Below, piece after piece: positions 10,450 to 28,648 of a stretch of DNA of 64,000 nt. Position 1 is the stretch's first letter. Each line of letters begins with the position of its first letter. The translations under genes were made by a program, and so were the position numbers. Source of the stretch: Acanthamoeba sp. SK_2022b (lineage: Eukaryota > Discosea > Longamoebia > Acanthamoebidae); contig JANDJZ010000045.1 of assembly GCA_027943245.1 (NCBI GenBank), positions 62,001-126,000 on the forward strand, written 5' to 3'. The notes beneath the pieces were generated by a model, which was given only the letters and a program-made list of their open reading frames with translations, ran no database searches and was not told the origin of the DNA.

Positions 10450-12915
10450 ATGGAGGACACCGTGTGGCAGCTGCTGCCGGTGGAGGCGATGTTGTGCATC
10501 TTCTCCTGGTTGGCGCCCCGCGACCTGGCGCGATGCGAGCTGGTGTGCTGGCAGTGGTCTGCCGTCATCGGACCTACGTCCCCCCACCTCACCTACCTCT
10601 GGCGCAAGGTCCACCACATTTCTTTTCCTTTTTGAATAATTTATTATTTACTTATTTAATATTTTAAAAAAAATCCTGGTTTGTTGGTGGGTTGCAGGTG
10701 CACAACGCCTGCTTTGGAGGAGGGTGGGTGCCACCAAGCAAAAAGCAACTCCACCACAAGAAGCAACGAATTCAGATAGCGCGGGCTCGGCTCGCGCCCC
10801 CTGCATCAGAGTGTGGAGGCCTCATCGACTGGCGTGCGAGCTGCCTTCGGGGGGAGCGCACCAGAAGCAGGTCCGTGCGCCTTCTCATTCGTATGTCCCG
10901 TAGACACGCGAGGGCTGAGCGCATAGACTCTCGACAGGCTACGAGACGCGGACGACTTGAAGATGCTGCAATGGGTCATCGCGCGTGGCCACCATGTGCT
11001 CCTTCGCGACCTGCTCTCCGCTAGGCCTGCTGCTCGCGCCGCCCTGACGACCCACCGCTCCGCAACCTGCTTGCAGGCGACCGATCATCCATCGTGGTGG
11101 GCCGTGTATAGCGGCAGCTGTTCCACGGTAGATTTAGTGACCCGCCACGCCGGCGTGTCGCACGCGGCCATCGAGCGCGCAGTGAAGCTGGCCAGACCAG
11201 TTGCGGTATTCGACATCCTCGTGCGGCGGTTCGTCGCTGATGAAAAAGTCGACCATGCTGGTGGCATGTCCTCGTGGCACATCGAGGACCTCGATGTGGC
11301 GCTCGCCAACAGAGCCGCCGGCATGTCCGCTGCGAGCCTGTTCTTGCTTGCCGCCAAGGTACCGGGGAACGCCGACCTCATGAAGGCGATGCTTGATCGA
11401 TGTGCAACGAATGTCAAGAGGGGGCAGCTCCTGAGCGCCACCAACCACAAGGGCAATACAGGTGCGCCCGCCAGGCCACCAACGATGCGACGATGACCTT
11501 GTGAGCCAGTGATGCTGACTCTTGTGACCCGAACAAAGCGTTACTGGAAGCGTGCGAGCTGCAGCACTCGGAGGTGTTCGCGCTGCTGTTGCCACTGCTT
11601 TCTGAGCAACAGTTGAGCGATACCACGGGCGACTGCCAGATGTCGGCGCTGTCACTGGCACTGAGGCGGGGGAACGTGGCGATGACGCGGGCGCTCCTCG
11701 ATCACGGCGCCCCAGCCAGTGGGAACGGACAAGAGCTGGTCCTGCCTCTGTGTTTGGCTGTGTCGGTGCCCATCCCAGCCCACAACACCTGCTGCGAGCG
11801 CGCACTTGCGCTCCAAACGTTTCTCATACATGGCACAGGCGGAAGCTAACCAGAGGGAGCTAGTGGCGATGCTGTTGGAGCGCGGAGCCGACATCAATGC
11901 GCGCCATCGACACAACGGCAAGACGTGTCTGCACGTGGCCTGTAAATCGAAGCGTCTCGACCCGAGTCTCATTGCCTTGTTGCTTGACAAGGGGGCCCAC
12001 TTGGCAGCCATGGTACGAGGCTGGGAGTGTCGTTGCTGCAACGGAATTTTCGATGCGGGTTTGACATGGCTGTGCAGGCCAAAGGGTGGAGTGTGCTGGC
12101 GTGCCTGCTGCAGAACCCGCCGCCGGTATCCGGCAAAGGCTACAACGAAGCGCGCGCGCGGGTAGCCCTCATGCTCCTGGAGAGAGGAGCTCCCGACTCC
12201 GATGGGACACGTTGGTCGCTGGTCGCGCTAGTGCTCAAGTGGGTCTGCATCAAGTCATCAATACACAACAATGAGGCCATATCCATGCTCGATCTGCTGC
12301 TTGCGCATGGCTTCAGCATCCATGTACATTAGACCCGTCTATGCCTTGCTCGGCGTGGGGCCATGCAGTCTCTCACACATTCGTGTGCGTGTTGAGAAGG
12401 CCGAGCGGCCGAGTGTGCTGGTGTCGTTGGTAAGCAACAGCTCGCAGGCCATCATTCGCCACTTGGCCGCCACTCAAGACCTCAAGGCAGTGCTGGGCGA
12501 CGAGGGAGGCCGGGAGGCGCTCTTCGCTATGCTCCCCAGAGCCTGGATGCCCTGGGACGGGCTGACCAACGCCGCGCTGGCGCTGCTCAGTGTGCTTGAC
12601 ATCGGATTGGCGCGGTCGGACGCCATACTGCACGTGTCTCTCCGGTGGGGCATCAACAGCGAGCTGCTCAAGGCGCTGGTTGATCACGGAGCCGACAAAA
12701 ACGCTCAGGATGGCCTTGGCCGCACGATCCTCCATCGCCACTGGGCGGAGATCAGGAGCCACACAAGCGGCCGAGTCATTAACGACGTGCAGCTGCTGCG
12801 CCGATTAGGGTTCGACTTTGGGCTTCGCGATGCACAAGGGCGAACCCCGGTAGACGTGGTTCGCGAGCATCTGTCCAAACAGCAGTTGTCCTTTCTAGAG
12901 GCGCGCGTGGTATGA
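10450..12915 (+). CDS. F-box/ankyrin repeat protein
   Basis: The N-terminal exon is an F-box: LLPVEAMLCIFSWLAPRDLA, then ELVCWQWSAVIG and the closing LW. After an AT-rich intron (about 10632-10697) several exons encode degenerate ankyrin-like repeats. The clearest units are ELVAMLLERGADINARHRHN followed by GKTCLHVACKS, LKALVDHGADKNAQDGLGRT, and the last LGFDFGLRDAQGRTPVDVV. Some earlier units are weak and may be ankyrin only by position. The protein ends at 12915 with FLEARVV. F-box/ankyrin proteins are thought to pair a substrate-binding repeat with the Skp1-cullin ligase; the target here is unknown. This domain order is common in amoebae and their giant viruses. The start at 10450 is chosen because it sits just before the F-box; 10390 is also open. 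Confidence 0.75.
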
Positions 12916-12993
12916 TATACCTTAAGGGTGTATGTGACGTCACCGTAATAAAAAGAGGAAAGTGGCAGGGTGTATTCGCTTTACACGCCGAAG

Positions 12994-14144
12994 ATGGAAG
13001 ACACGGACTTCCTTGACCCCATAACCCTCACGATCATGGTTCATACCCTGCCACCTCTACTGTGTTCAGGGTCGACGTTGACATATGGTCCACCAGGAGG
13101 AGGCTATCGTGGTGTCGTGCGGACACTCCTTTTCCAAGCGGTCCTTTGCCCGGTGGGTGGCCCAACAGCCTGACAGGAGCAGGACCACCTGTCCAGTCTG
13201 TAAGGCGGTGGTTGATGGCCTCAACGTGATGCCGAACTGGGCCTTGCGAAATGCCATCGCGAGGTGCTCCTCTGCTTGGGCCTTACTGGTTGCGGTTCCA
13301 TTCCTCTCACGGGGCTGCTGCGGTTGGTTCAGGTATCGCAAGATTAACAACATTCCCTCGAGGGAGCCGAGCCTCGAGGAGGAAGACGAGATCCCTTCTC
13401 CATACTCGGCGATGACCCACCACGCGTCGGTCAACACTTTCGCCTACACCGCCAGGACATTTTCTACCACCGTGCGTTGGCGCGACGAGACGGTGCCGCT
13501 CATCAACCGCGACAGCGCCAGCCCACACTCTACCGCCGTGCGTTGGCGCGACGAGACGGTGCCGCTTATCAACCGCGACAGCGCTGTCGCGGTAGCAGAC
13601 GAAGAGGGCGACTGTTGCAGCCCCGCCACAGGGCCTCAGGGCTGTGCCTGCTGTGAGTGCACAGGTTGTGAGCTGTGCGCGCAGGCTATTGGCTGTGAGG
13701 ACAGCACGGCTCGTTGCGGCAGTGGAATCTTGAGCTACCTCCCGGTATACTTCTGCTCTTCTCGTCTGTGCTCCTTCGCGTTCGGCCGGAGGAGCTGCGT
13801 GTGCTCTCGCACAATATGTGGTTCGTGCAACACTCTTACGCAGCCAAGGTTTGCTCTTCGCCGAGCGATTGACCCGCGCCTCCTCGCCAACAGGCATTGG
13901 CTTTCCGATCTTTCTGGTCCTCTTTATGTGCCTGATGGTCGTGGAGAACACCGTGATCTGCGTTTTGGGTCTGCTGTGGTTCTCCGTGTGCCTCCTCTAC
14001 CTAATCCTGATCTATTCGTGGTTCCAAATGCTCTGCTGGACCTCCAAGGCTTGCTGTCCCTGTGTCAACGAACAGGTGACCAGACCTATGCGGCTCTACA
14101 ACGCTGTCTGCTCTTTTTTCCTCCTGCCCCAAATTTCTTATTAA
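12994..14144 (+). CDS. U-box-like protein with C-terminal membrane segments
   Basis: Exon 1 starts MEDTDFLDPITLTIM and splices (donor at GTTCAT, acceptor CCACCAG) to an exon with VVSCGHSFSKRSFARWVAQQ, TTCPVCKAVVDGLNVMPNW and LRNAIAR. Together these make a U-box (DPIT, CGHSF, CPxC, NxxLR) of about 75 residues, typical of E3 ubiquitin ligases. Then comes a 15-residue segment present twice in tandem (RWRDETVPLINRDSA) and a Cys-rich stretch. The last frame, to the stop at 14144, has strong membrane segments (IFLVLFMCLMVVENTVICVL and GLLWFSVCLLYLILIYSW). The splice joining the Cys-rich part to the membrane part could not be fixed; the unspliced frame runs instead to 14164 without membrane segments. 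A membrane-bound ligase is the likely role. Confidence 0.65.
13460..13587 (+). repeat. 66-bp tandem duplication in coding sequence
   Basis: Two nearly identical copies with a 66-base period, the shared core beginning at 13471 and 13537. They differ at very few bases over about 49 and keep the reading frame, so each copy encodes RWRDETVPLINRDSA. This indicates a recent duplication inside the U-box gene. Confidence 0.85.
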
Positions 14145-14199
14145 ACACTACCTGTACAGTATGATACATATTGATGGGAAAAGCTAGATCCTCCCTCGC

Positions 14200-20848
<6,649 letters not shown>

Positions 20849-20925
20849 CCTTCAAGCAAATGTGCTTGTGTCTGTGTTGGCTAGAAGTTGAAAGAAAAAA
20901 GGCCACTCTAGCGCAACAGGAGTTT

Positions 20926-22981
20926 TCATTCATGGATTAATGCTCCGTTGTCAGGGCTGTCAACGCGCCACTCGGCGGCTTTCTCGGCCACAAGCCACGT
21001 AATCTGCCGAGAACCGGTACTACCGCTTGTAGGCAACCTAACCCCCACAGCCAAGTCAGTGAGATGTGTATGCGGGAGGAGGGTGTCACGAACGCCGTAC
21101 CATGACCTTCCACTCTACATACTCCTTGATCACGGCGGGGATAAAGCCGGTGAGCGTCCAGCCGCGCCACGTTAGCGTGCCCGCGTATTTGCCCAGGCTA
21201 ATGAGGATCGGCAGGTCGGCGGGATCGTACACCGCAAGTGGCCGCTTGGACGTGTCGCCACCCTTGCTGGCCTCAATATCCTTTTTAGGCTTAAGAGCCG
21301 ACTCCTGAACTTTGCCCTGCTTCAGAGCCGCCTCCGCTTTCTCCTTCTTACTGTGCAGGATCGAGCCGGTGCCGTTGCTCTCCTCACTCTGTGCGAGAAG
21401 CCGGATGTTCCTGACCACTATGGCCGCATGTTTCTCGGCAGTCTGCGCGAGCTTTTCCTCATCGACCGCTACCACATCGCCACACACGAATATGTTGGGG
21501 TGGTGTCGGAGCTGCAGGTGGGTGTTCACCATGATGAAGCCCCTGCACATAAGCTGCAGTTAAAAAGGGCGCAAGATCTGCAGCCTTACATAGGGGATTG
21601 GTTGGCCACCTTGGGTCGAGGTAGGGCGCCAGCAAGCCGTCGCGCAGAAAGGCAGAATTGGGCACGATGCCGGTGCTGAGGAAGGCCAGGCTGGCTTCTA
21701 CGGCGGTACCCTTGTCTGTCACGAATCGAGGCGAATCTGATCCGCAGCGACGGTGAGGCGATCATGCGAGTTGAGCGCTTGCTGTGCGAGAAGAACCGCA
21801 CCTTTCGTGCCAAACTCGACAATACGCTCGTTGCATATGATCCGCACACCTTTGCTTTCGAGCCACCTGTTTTGTGGGGAGGGTGAGCGAGCGCGCTATT
21901 GCGCGTATGGAGTACACGGACCTTCGAGCATAGGCGGATGCCTTTGGCGGCACGGTGCCTCTTCCATCCATTAAATGCGGGCCCGAGTGGACGAGCACGA
22001 TGTCCTTATACGGAAAATGCTCGGCCACCTCTGCAGCCAGCTCCACGCCTGCGAGAGCACGAATGGTTGAGAGATAAAGCGAAGCGACAACCGAGACGGC
22101 GGGCTTGAGGCATGACATACCAACAATACCGCCGCCAATGATCAGCACCGACCTGGCCGAAGACAAGTCCTGGAAGCACCCGCTCAACGTTTCTCCTCTG
22201 GACTCGCACGCGCAGTCAGCGACCAGCTCCATTCATGAAAGCGGAGAGGGAGGGCGACCTGTTGGAAATGATGACGGAAGACTCTTTGAACGGTGTGCTA
22301 TAGGTGGAGCCTGGGCAGAGCACCAAATAGTCGAACCCGATCTCCTGCAGGCGACACAATCAGTAGTGCGCCCAGAGAGAAGGGGAAAACACGGTCAATC
22401 GGTGATGCCTACGCACGCCTCGCCCTGTAAGCACGTGATCTGCCCTCACATCGGCTACGCTGTCCAGAACTACTCGAGATCTCTTCAGGTTGAGGTACTC
22501 CCGATGCCTAACCTGAATAGAGTTCACTGCGATAGCAGGGTAAGCACACCATTTGTCTCCGCCCGCAACAACGCACTGTGTGCCGTCCGTGCCACCGCGG
22601 CGAGCATTGCCTGGACGAGTACCGTGATTGGGTTCGACAATCGTGCGGAGGACGCTCGGTGTGAATTCAAAGTAGTCCTTGTTGTCTATGAGCGTGACGC
22701 GGAAGCTGTTCTCGAGCGCCTTAGCCACATACGCCCCGGCAAAGCCTCCGCCTACAACCACCACTTCCATTTCTCGCTGGCCTCGCTTTGTCACGACAGG
22801 AGTATGTCACAATTAATAGTCTATAACGTAAGGTTATTGTCCCTGCTCGAGGTACCTGAGGAGAGAGGAGGTGCCTGGCGATGAGCGCCCAAACCCGCAA
22901 GAGGCAGGCAAAGAGGAAGAAGACCAACACGAACAAATAGTGCGCCGCACACTGCAACACCACCCACACAAACAAGGCCAT
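20926..22981 (-). CDS. AIF2/NDH-2-like FAD oxidoreductase, membrane-anchored
   Basis: A pyridine-nucleotide-disulphide oxidoreductase of the AIF2 (AMID)/type II NADH dehydrogenase group. Exon 1 (ATG at 22981) encodes a hydrophobic anchor (HYLFVLVFFLFACLLRVWAL). Removing the GTACCT...AAAG intron joins it in frame to REMEVVVVGGGFAGAYVAKA, the FAD-binding GxGxxG, then VTLIDNKDYFEFTPS. The second nucleotide-binding site is SVLIIGGGIVG, followed by VELAAEVAEHFPYKDIVLV. The late exon NIFVCGDVVAVDE carries the FAD-binding GD motif. An unusual Lys/Glu-rich insert (about 35 residues, around 21240-21360) precedes the C-terminal part, which I read to a stop at 20926. Relatives oxidise NAD(P)H at membranes and reduce quinones. 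The gene lies head-to-tail with the receptor kinase, 77 bp upstream of its start. Confidence 0.8.
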
Positions 22982-23114
22982 TCTTGGGGTCTGTGCGAGG
23001 TGTCCCTGTGACTTTCAAGTTTCGTTTGCCGCATACTCAAGATATTTGCAGCGGTGGGTATGGCCCACAGTCTGAAAAAGAGGAAAAGGGAAAAGAGGCG
23101 GAAAAGATTAGCGG
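22982..23114. promoter_or_regulatory. Likely shared promoter, AIF2-like/NUDIX
   Basis: Only 133 bp separate the divergent start codons of the oxidoreductase (-) and the NUDIX gene (+). No specific motif was recognised. Confidence 0.35.
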
Positions 23115-24133
23115 ATGAGAAGGACGAGGGTGCTTGATCGATTCGTGCGAGCGTCCGCACCCCTTTTTTCGACGCACGTCCGTTCTCCTGCGTTCTCCTC
23201 ATTTTGCCGATTTCCATCTAAAGCAAGATCGAAGCATTGGATGACGTCCCCCGAGACCACGCTGCTCTACTACTGCGCCCTCCGCGGCATATCCACCACC
23301 TCCTCCTCACCCGTTGCCCATTTTTCCCCTTCGACTTCGCCATCTTCTCCCGACATGACAGCGTCCAAAAGTCACCCCCAAAGCCCCAGCCGAGGCGCAC
23401 CAGTGAACCCGTCGTATCTAGGCACCCACCTACATGACGACGAGCAGCGCAGCTTCAAGGCTGCCGGCATCCTGCCCATCGCCTTCTTCACTTCACCGCC
23501 GGCCGGCGGGCTGGTGGGCCGCGCCAAAGCGGCGCCGGCGGCGACGCACGAGACCGCCAAGCCCCCCGGAGACGAGAGCGAACAGGAAGACGCCAGCGAG
23601 AGCGAGGACCCGGTGGCGGGCCAGGGCACACGCCACGTCGGCCGCGGGCCAACAGGAGACCAGCCGGTTCCGTACGTGTTGCTCGGCTGCGAGACGCGAA
23701 CCAAGAAGGCCACCAAGAACGAAGTGTACGTCAATCTCTTTGGTACGCTCCGCCCCTGGCCACTTCGAGTGCTGACCCTCTCGCCAGAGACCATGTAATT
23801 GCTAAACCACAACACCTGTGTGATGCGTGCATGTTTCTGTAATAATGCAGGCGGCAAGCGAGAGGACGACGACGGCTCGGCGGCAGCCACCGCCTGGCGG
23901 GAGTTTTGGGAGGAGACAGGACGGTTGGTGTCGGTACGCGACGTGAGCGCACACCCCCGCTTCCCCATCTCGCCTCACCCACTTGCCACGTTTACACAGG
24001 ACCACGCGCAACCCTTTATGGACCATTGCCAAAATGGAGGCGACCAGCGACGAGTGCTCTGGTTTGCTCGTATGTCAACCTCGTCACGTCGCACTTGCTG
24101 CTGCTATGTGCCGTGATTGCTCGAGCTTACATC

Positions 24134-24166
<33 letters not shown>

Positions 24167-24823
24167 TGCCAAGCCGGCAAGTATGCCCTGTTTCTTTATC
24201 ACCTGCCCTACCCTGCGCCTGGTACACTCCTTTGCATAACGTCGCGTCAACGACTCTAACTGGGATGAACGATGCTGCTGTGATGTCGTATGCGACGCAC
24301 AACTCCAGAGTGGACGACCACGCTTGCGGATCAGTACAGGGGGCTCGAGACGAGGGAGGTTGGCAGCGAGATGGACTCACTCCACTGGGTGTCCCTGCCG
24401 GCCCTGCTGCAGGCCATCGGCCGCCGCGCCCCGGCGGACCGTGTGATCTACGGCGCCGATGGCACACCCTACCCCGTGTTCCGCTTCACCACGGATATCG
24501 TGTCCTACCTGTCGCGCTACCTCCGGAGCGTAGCCAAGAGCCAGCCGCACGTCGTGCCGCCGCTCGACTCAACGACCTCCCCGGCGCGGCGCTCGCCCAA
24601 CCGGGCCGGGTTGCCGCAAACCGGCGTCGGCGGCCAGTCCCCCACGCGGTCCTACCACACCACTCCGCCACGGAGTGCGCGTCCCAACCACAAGAAGCAC
24701 CGTTCGCCGCTTGTGATGATGCCCGCTGAGGCCACCGCTGCTCCCGCAGTCCCGCTGTCGGCCCACGCCAAGCCATTCTACCCGCGAGGGCACAGCCCAG
24801 CAAATACAACACCCGAACAGTGA
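23115..24823 (+). CDS. NUDIX-domain protein
   Basis: Exon 1 can start at 23115 with an Arg/Ser-rich leader that could be a mitochondrial targeting peptide; in-frame ATGs at about 23241 and 23355 are alternatives. It contains FKAAGILPIAFF and VPYVLLGCETRTKKA, strands typical of a NUDIX fold. The next exon holds the NUDIX box, GGKREDDDGSAAATAWREF followed by WEETGRL. The REFWEETG helix is intact, but the loop has one extra residue and the first conserved Glu is not in register. A later exon with KYALFLYHLPY and one with LHWVSLPALLQAI complete the domain. The C-terminal 100 residues are Ser/Pro-rich and probably disordered; the stop is at 24823. NUDIX enzymes split nucleoside diphosphate-linked compounds; the substrate is unknown. 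An intron has a (CA)n tract at 24139-24166. Confidence 0.7.
24139..24166. repeat. (CA)n microsatellite
   Basis: About 14 CA units in an intron of the NUDIX gene, just upstream of the exon beginning near 24171. Confidence 0.85.
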
Positions 24824-25108
24824 GGAGCGGAGCGGAGTTGGAACCGACGAGCACACGTCGGGGTCATCCTCCAGCAACGGTGGGAGGAAAGGCGTCACCC
24901 AATGGGCTGCCGCTTTCGACGGGCGTGCCGTGGATTATTGGCTACCTTTGCGCAAGCCCTGCTTGCCTTGTATGGACAGTTGCCAGGCGCCCCAAAAAGC
25001 GCCATTCGATCGCCCACATTTGAACAACACAGAGAAGAAGAAAGCCTAGGGAAGGGAGAGAGAGAGAACAGGAAGAGGCACCGTGACAGTCTGACCCACA
25101 GATTGGCA

Positions 25109-28100
25109 ATGGCGCTCCAACAACAGGCGCGGGAGGATAGAATTGCCAGACAGCCACACATGGTCCTGGAAGGGAGGGACAAGTGGTAAGGCTCCTCAAA
25201 TAGTAGCTTTGTTTAGTTGTATTGATTTAATGTGGGTGGGCATATGTACTTTCGCAGGGCCAAGTCTGTGAGTTACTCGCCTAGGATGCATTCGAGGACG
25301 GAGGCAAGGCTACACCACAAGTCGTGGTAACGTCCCAGCCCTGGATATGCATGTGCGAGTGGCGAGGCCGAGCCTAAATGCCACTCACCGCAGGGACTCA
25401 CCTCGTCTGGCGCGGAGGGGCACTTTGGACTTTGTCCAGTCGCTGCGGCTGGGTCAGGCAATGAAAGAAGGCTCCTTCACCGAGTTTTTGTCCATTGGCC
25501 AGGACTTCAAGGTGTGGCGGAGGTTGTGCTGCCATTTTGTAGTGGGTGAGTGACTCACATACATCCCAGGGAGGAATGTTGGATGACTCGATCGACTGGA
25601 CAGAAGGGCTCCAGATTCAGAAGCTCTCGTCTAAAGACCAGGTCATTGCAGGCTACCCCGGCAAGCTGCTCTCGCACTTGGTCGACTTGCAGGAGCAAGG
25701 TAAGCAGCTATGGCTCTCTAACAAGGTTCATCGCCTTTCTTCTCACTCTGCCACTGCAGACCGCGCCTTCGTAGAGGAATTTTTGTTTGCCTTCCGATCC
25801 TTTATGACTCCAGAAGAGCTCCTCGAGTTCTTGCTCAAACGGTATGTGCTTGCCCAGCCTATACACGAGGGATCACATGCTGACCTTTCCCCAGCTACCT
25901 CTTCCTACCGGATGATACCATCACCCGCAGGCAGGTAGTGCTGTGGGCCAAGTACCTTCCACTCATTCAGGGTCGCGTCGTTAATGTGCTCAGAAAATGT
26001 AAGTCGGTGATGTAGTTGTCCTTCGAGAGGCGCGATGCTCACGCACTGCCTCTCCAGGGCTCGCTGCGCACTTCTATGATTTTGAGAACAATCCAGGGCT
26101 TCTGAAAGATCTCGAAGGCTTCGTGGAGAACGTCATCAGAGCCACACAGCCCAACGAGAAATGGTACACGTCGCTCAAGGTTCTCATTCACGAACAGGTA
26201 TGCCCTCATTCTGCGTGCCAGGTGCCATCTCACTCGTAAACTTAGCCATGTGAGCGCTTGGGCCAGGTGGCAGTGTCCGAACCTCTGGCGCTATCGTGGA
26301 GTGAGTCCTCGTCGGTGGAGATCTTCAAGGCTGCAGCAACGAGAGAATCTTCAGGCATCCATTGGTGCTACGTCAAAAAGGGCAAGTGCTACTACAAGTA
26401 CGCTGGTCCTGCACCATTTTCCGCTTCGCAATACTCACCGGTGATGGTCAGGTGCTTCATGGGGATGCATATCGTCGACTGGGTCATGAAGAACATCAAG
26501 GACGCCCCCACCACCGAGGCTGCAATTAAGGTATGTGGGCCGCGTGGTCTTGGTTAGTCGCGGCGTGAGACTCAGCTACCTGAATCTATCGCGAGCAGCT
26601 GTGCGATGACCTAGTGGCAAAAGGCGTGCTCGCTCATCTGGATGACAAGATCTCGATCAGGAAGCGAACACTCACTCCCTTCAAGTGTGGCAAGGAGCAT
26701 TATAGATTTTTTGATGGGGTACGCCTATCTACCCGCGGCGAATGCAGTGAAGCGCACAACTTGTTCACGTCGGACTGTTTAACCAGCCCATCATGCAAGA
26801 GCCCCCATTGGACTACGTCTCACCGACGATACGCCGCCGTTCGTCCAACATTCTCAGCATCAGCTCTGCCAATCCCGCCGAACTCGCCCGGCAGCTCACA
26901 TACTTTTCATCGAGCATGTACAGGTTAGTCACCTTGTCCGTTCGTCAAGCCTTGGCTGAACCAGTCCCTCACTCTTCTCGCGCCACACAAACAGGAAGAT
27001 CATTCCGAGCGAGATTATGACGTACTGCCGCAGTTCAAAGGCCAGGAAGACACTGCGACGCCAATCCTTACCTGAAAACGACGATGCTTCTCTTCCGCCT
27101 CCTGCCTCGCCTATCACAAGACGGCTGATGGTTCAAATGACCAACTACCTAGCCTTTACCAAGCGGTGGGACACGGTAAGAGTTGAGCACACCGCCACAA
27201 CGGAGCGCCAGCGCTGCTCACTCTCTCCTCTGTGCCTTGGCGCAGGTGGCCAGATGGGTCACGGGAGAGGTCATCAAATGCTCCGGGGTCGCACAGCGGG
27301 TGGACGTTATGAAGATTCTCCTCAAGACAGCTCAGGTGCGTTACTTGGACTCACTCCGCCATCATAAGAATTGGTGCAATGCTCAACTCCTGGGTTGCAG
27401 GCGCTGCTTGAAGAGAACAACTTCTTCGACCTCGCAGCCTTTGTATGTGGTTTGAACAACTCGGCCGTGTCGCGGCTGGCCAACACTTGGAAGGTGACGT
27501 AGTAATGCAATGTAATGTTGCCGTGTGCGTCCACAACTCACGCAGTTCTTGACGGCACGCACGCACGCACACACGCACCAACAGGGCGTGGGCAAAGACC
27601 TGCGCAAGAAGTTTGCTGCGTACCTACAGCTGATCTCGCCAGAGGACTCCTACAAGGCGCTACGGGAAGCCATGCACGCGGCCGTGGCTTCCAGCAAGGT
27701 TCCGCGCAGCCTCATCCCCAACCACTTCATGCGTTACCTGACGCATTCGAAACAGGCTGTGGTGCCCCACATCGCCATCTACGCCATCGATTTGGAACAC
27801 ATCTCACAGGTCCCCAACGAGTTGGTTGACGGAATGGTACCGCCACTTGCCTTCTCTCATCCTCTAGTGTTGGCGCTGCCGCGCTCACGCCACCTGCCCA
27901 ACAGATCAATTGGCACAAGATGCGAGTGCAGGCGTCAATAGCAGCTGAAATGGTGGCAGTGCGCGAGATACCCTATGACATCGCTCCCATCCCCGAGTAT
28001 CAAGAGGTGCGCCTTCTCAATCACCATCTACGATGTTACGATGTGAGCGGCAACTACTCACGAAAGGCCACACCACAACCCGCATGGTCCCAGTTCGTGG

Positions 28101-28189
28101 GTAGAATTGGAGCGGTAAGATACGAGGAGGACTCCTCGTTGTGGAGACGATCTCTGATCCTGGAACCACGAGACTCTACCGCGCAATGA
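25109..28189 (+). CDS. RasGEF with RasGEF-N, DEP and catalytic domains
   Basis: A Ras guanine nucleotide exchange factor in about 14 exons. Small 5' exons begin at the ATG at 25109, followed by donor GTAAGG and acceptor TTTCGCAG; this start is tentative. The RasGEF-N domain includes DRAFVEEFLFAFRSFMTPEE and WAKYLPLIQGRVVNVL. A DEP domain follows (VMVRCFMGMHIVDWVMKNIK and LCDDLVAKGVLAHLDDK). The catalytic CDC25-type domain has ELARQLTYFSSSMYRKIIP, LMVQMTNYLAFTKRWDTVAR and WVTGEVIK, then FFDLAAFVCGLNNSAVSRL, AVVPHIAIYAIDLEHI and the closing LWRRSLILEPR. The stop is at 28189. These features show a complete exchange domain. DEP domains target GEFs to membranes or receptors. A Ras protein that could be a substrate lies at 30795-31412. 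Confidence 0.9.
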
Positions 28190-28295
28190 ACATTGGTTTT
28201 TCGATTTGGCCAAGGCAACACTGGTGAGAAAAAAAGTCCATTTCGTGTGGAAGGAAACTCGCCTTTTTTTCTTTAGATTCATCATGCAACATAAC

Positions 28296-28368
28296 GGGGG
28301 TGTAGCTCAGATGGTAGAGCGCTCGCTTAGCATGCGAGAGGTAAAGGGATCGATACCCTTCTCCTCCA
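28296..28368 (+). tRNA. tRNA-Ala (AGC), copy 1
   Basis: A 73-nt cloverleaf with anticodon loop TTAGCAT closed by CTCGC/GCGAG, and the G3:U70 pair that marks alanine tRNAs. The T loop is ATCGATA, as in other eukaryotic tRNA-Ala. There is no intron. The acceptor stem GGGGGTG/CTCCTCC has a U6:U67 mismatch. A T5 pol III terminator follows at 28373-28377. Confidence 0.95.
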
Positions 28369-28648
28369 ATTATTTTTGTGTTGGTGGCCCAATGAAAATT
28401 GGTCGAAAGCGCAAGCGCGAATGCCGATTGGTTCGCTGTTTGTTTTTATCCTGCATCTTTGCGCATGGAGCGACGACGGGATGCAGCGCAAGATAGGAGG
28501 TACGGCATGGGACCAAGATGTTGACTTTGGCGAGGTGAACGCTGCCCTCGCCCTTTCCCTCGCTCGCTCCCAACCTCGGAAATCAGTACCACCTCCTCCC
28601 TCAATCTGTTTTTTTGGTGAAGGAGCTCATCTATCTGTGTCCAGCCCA

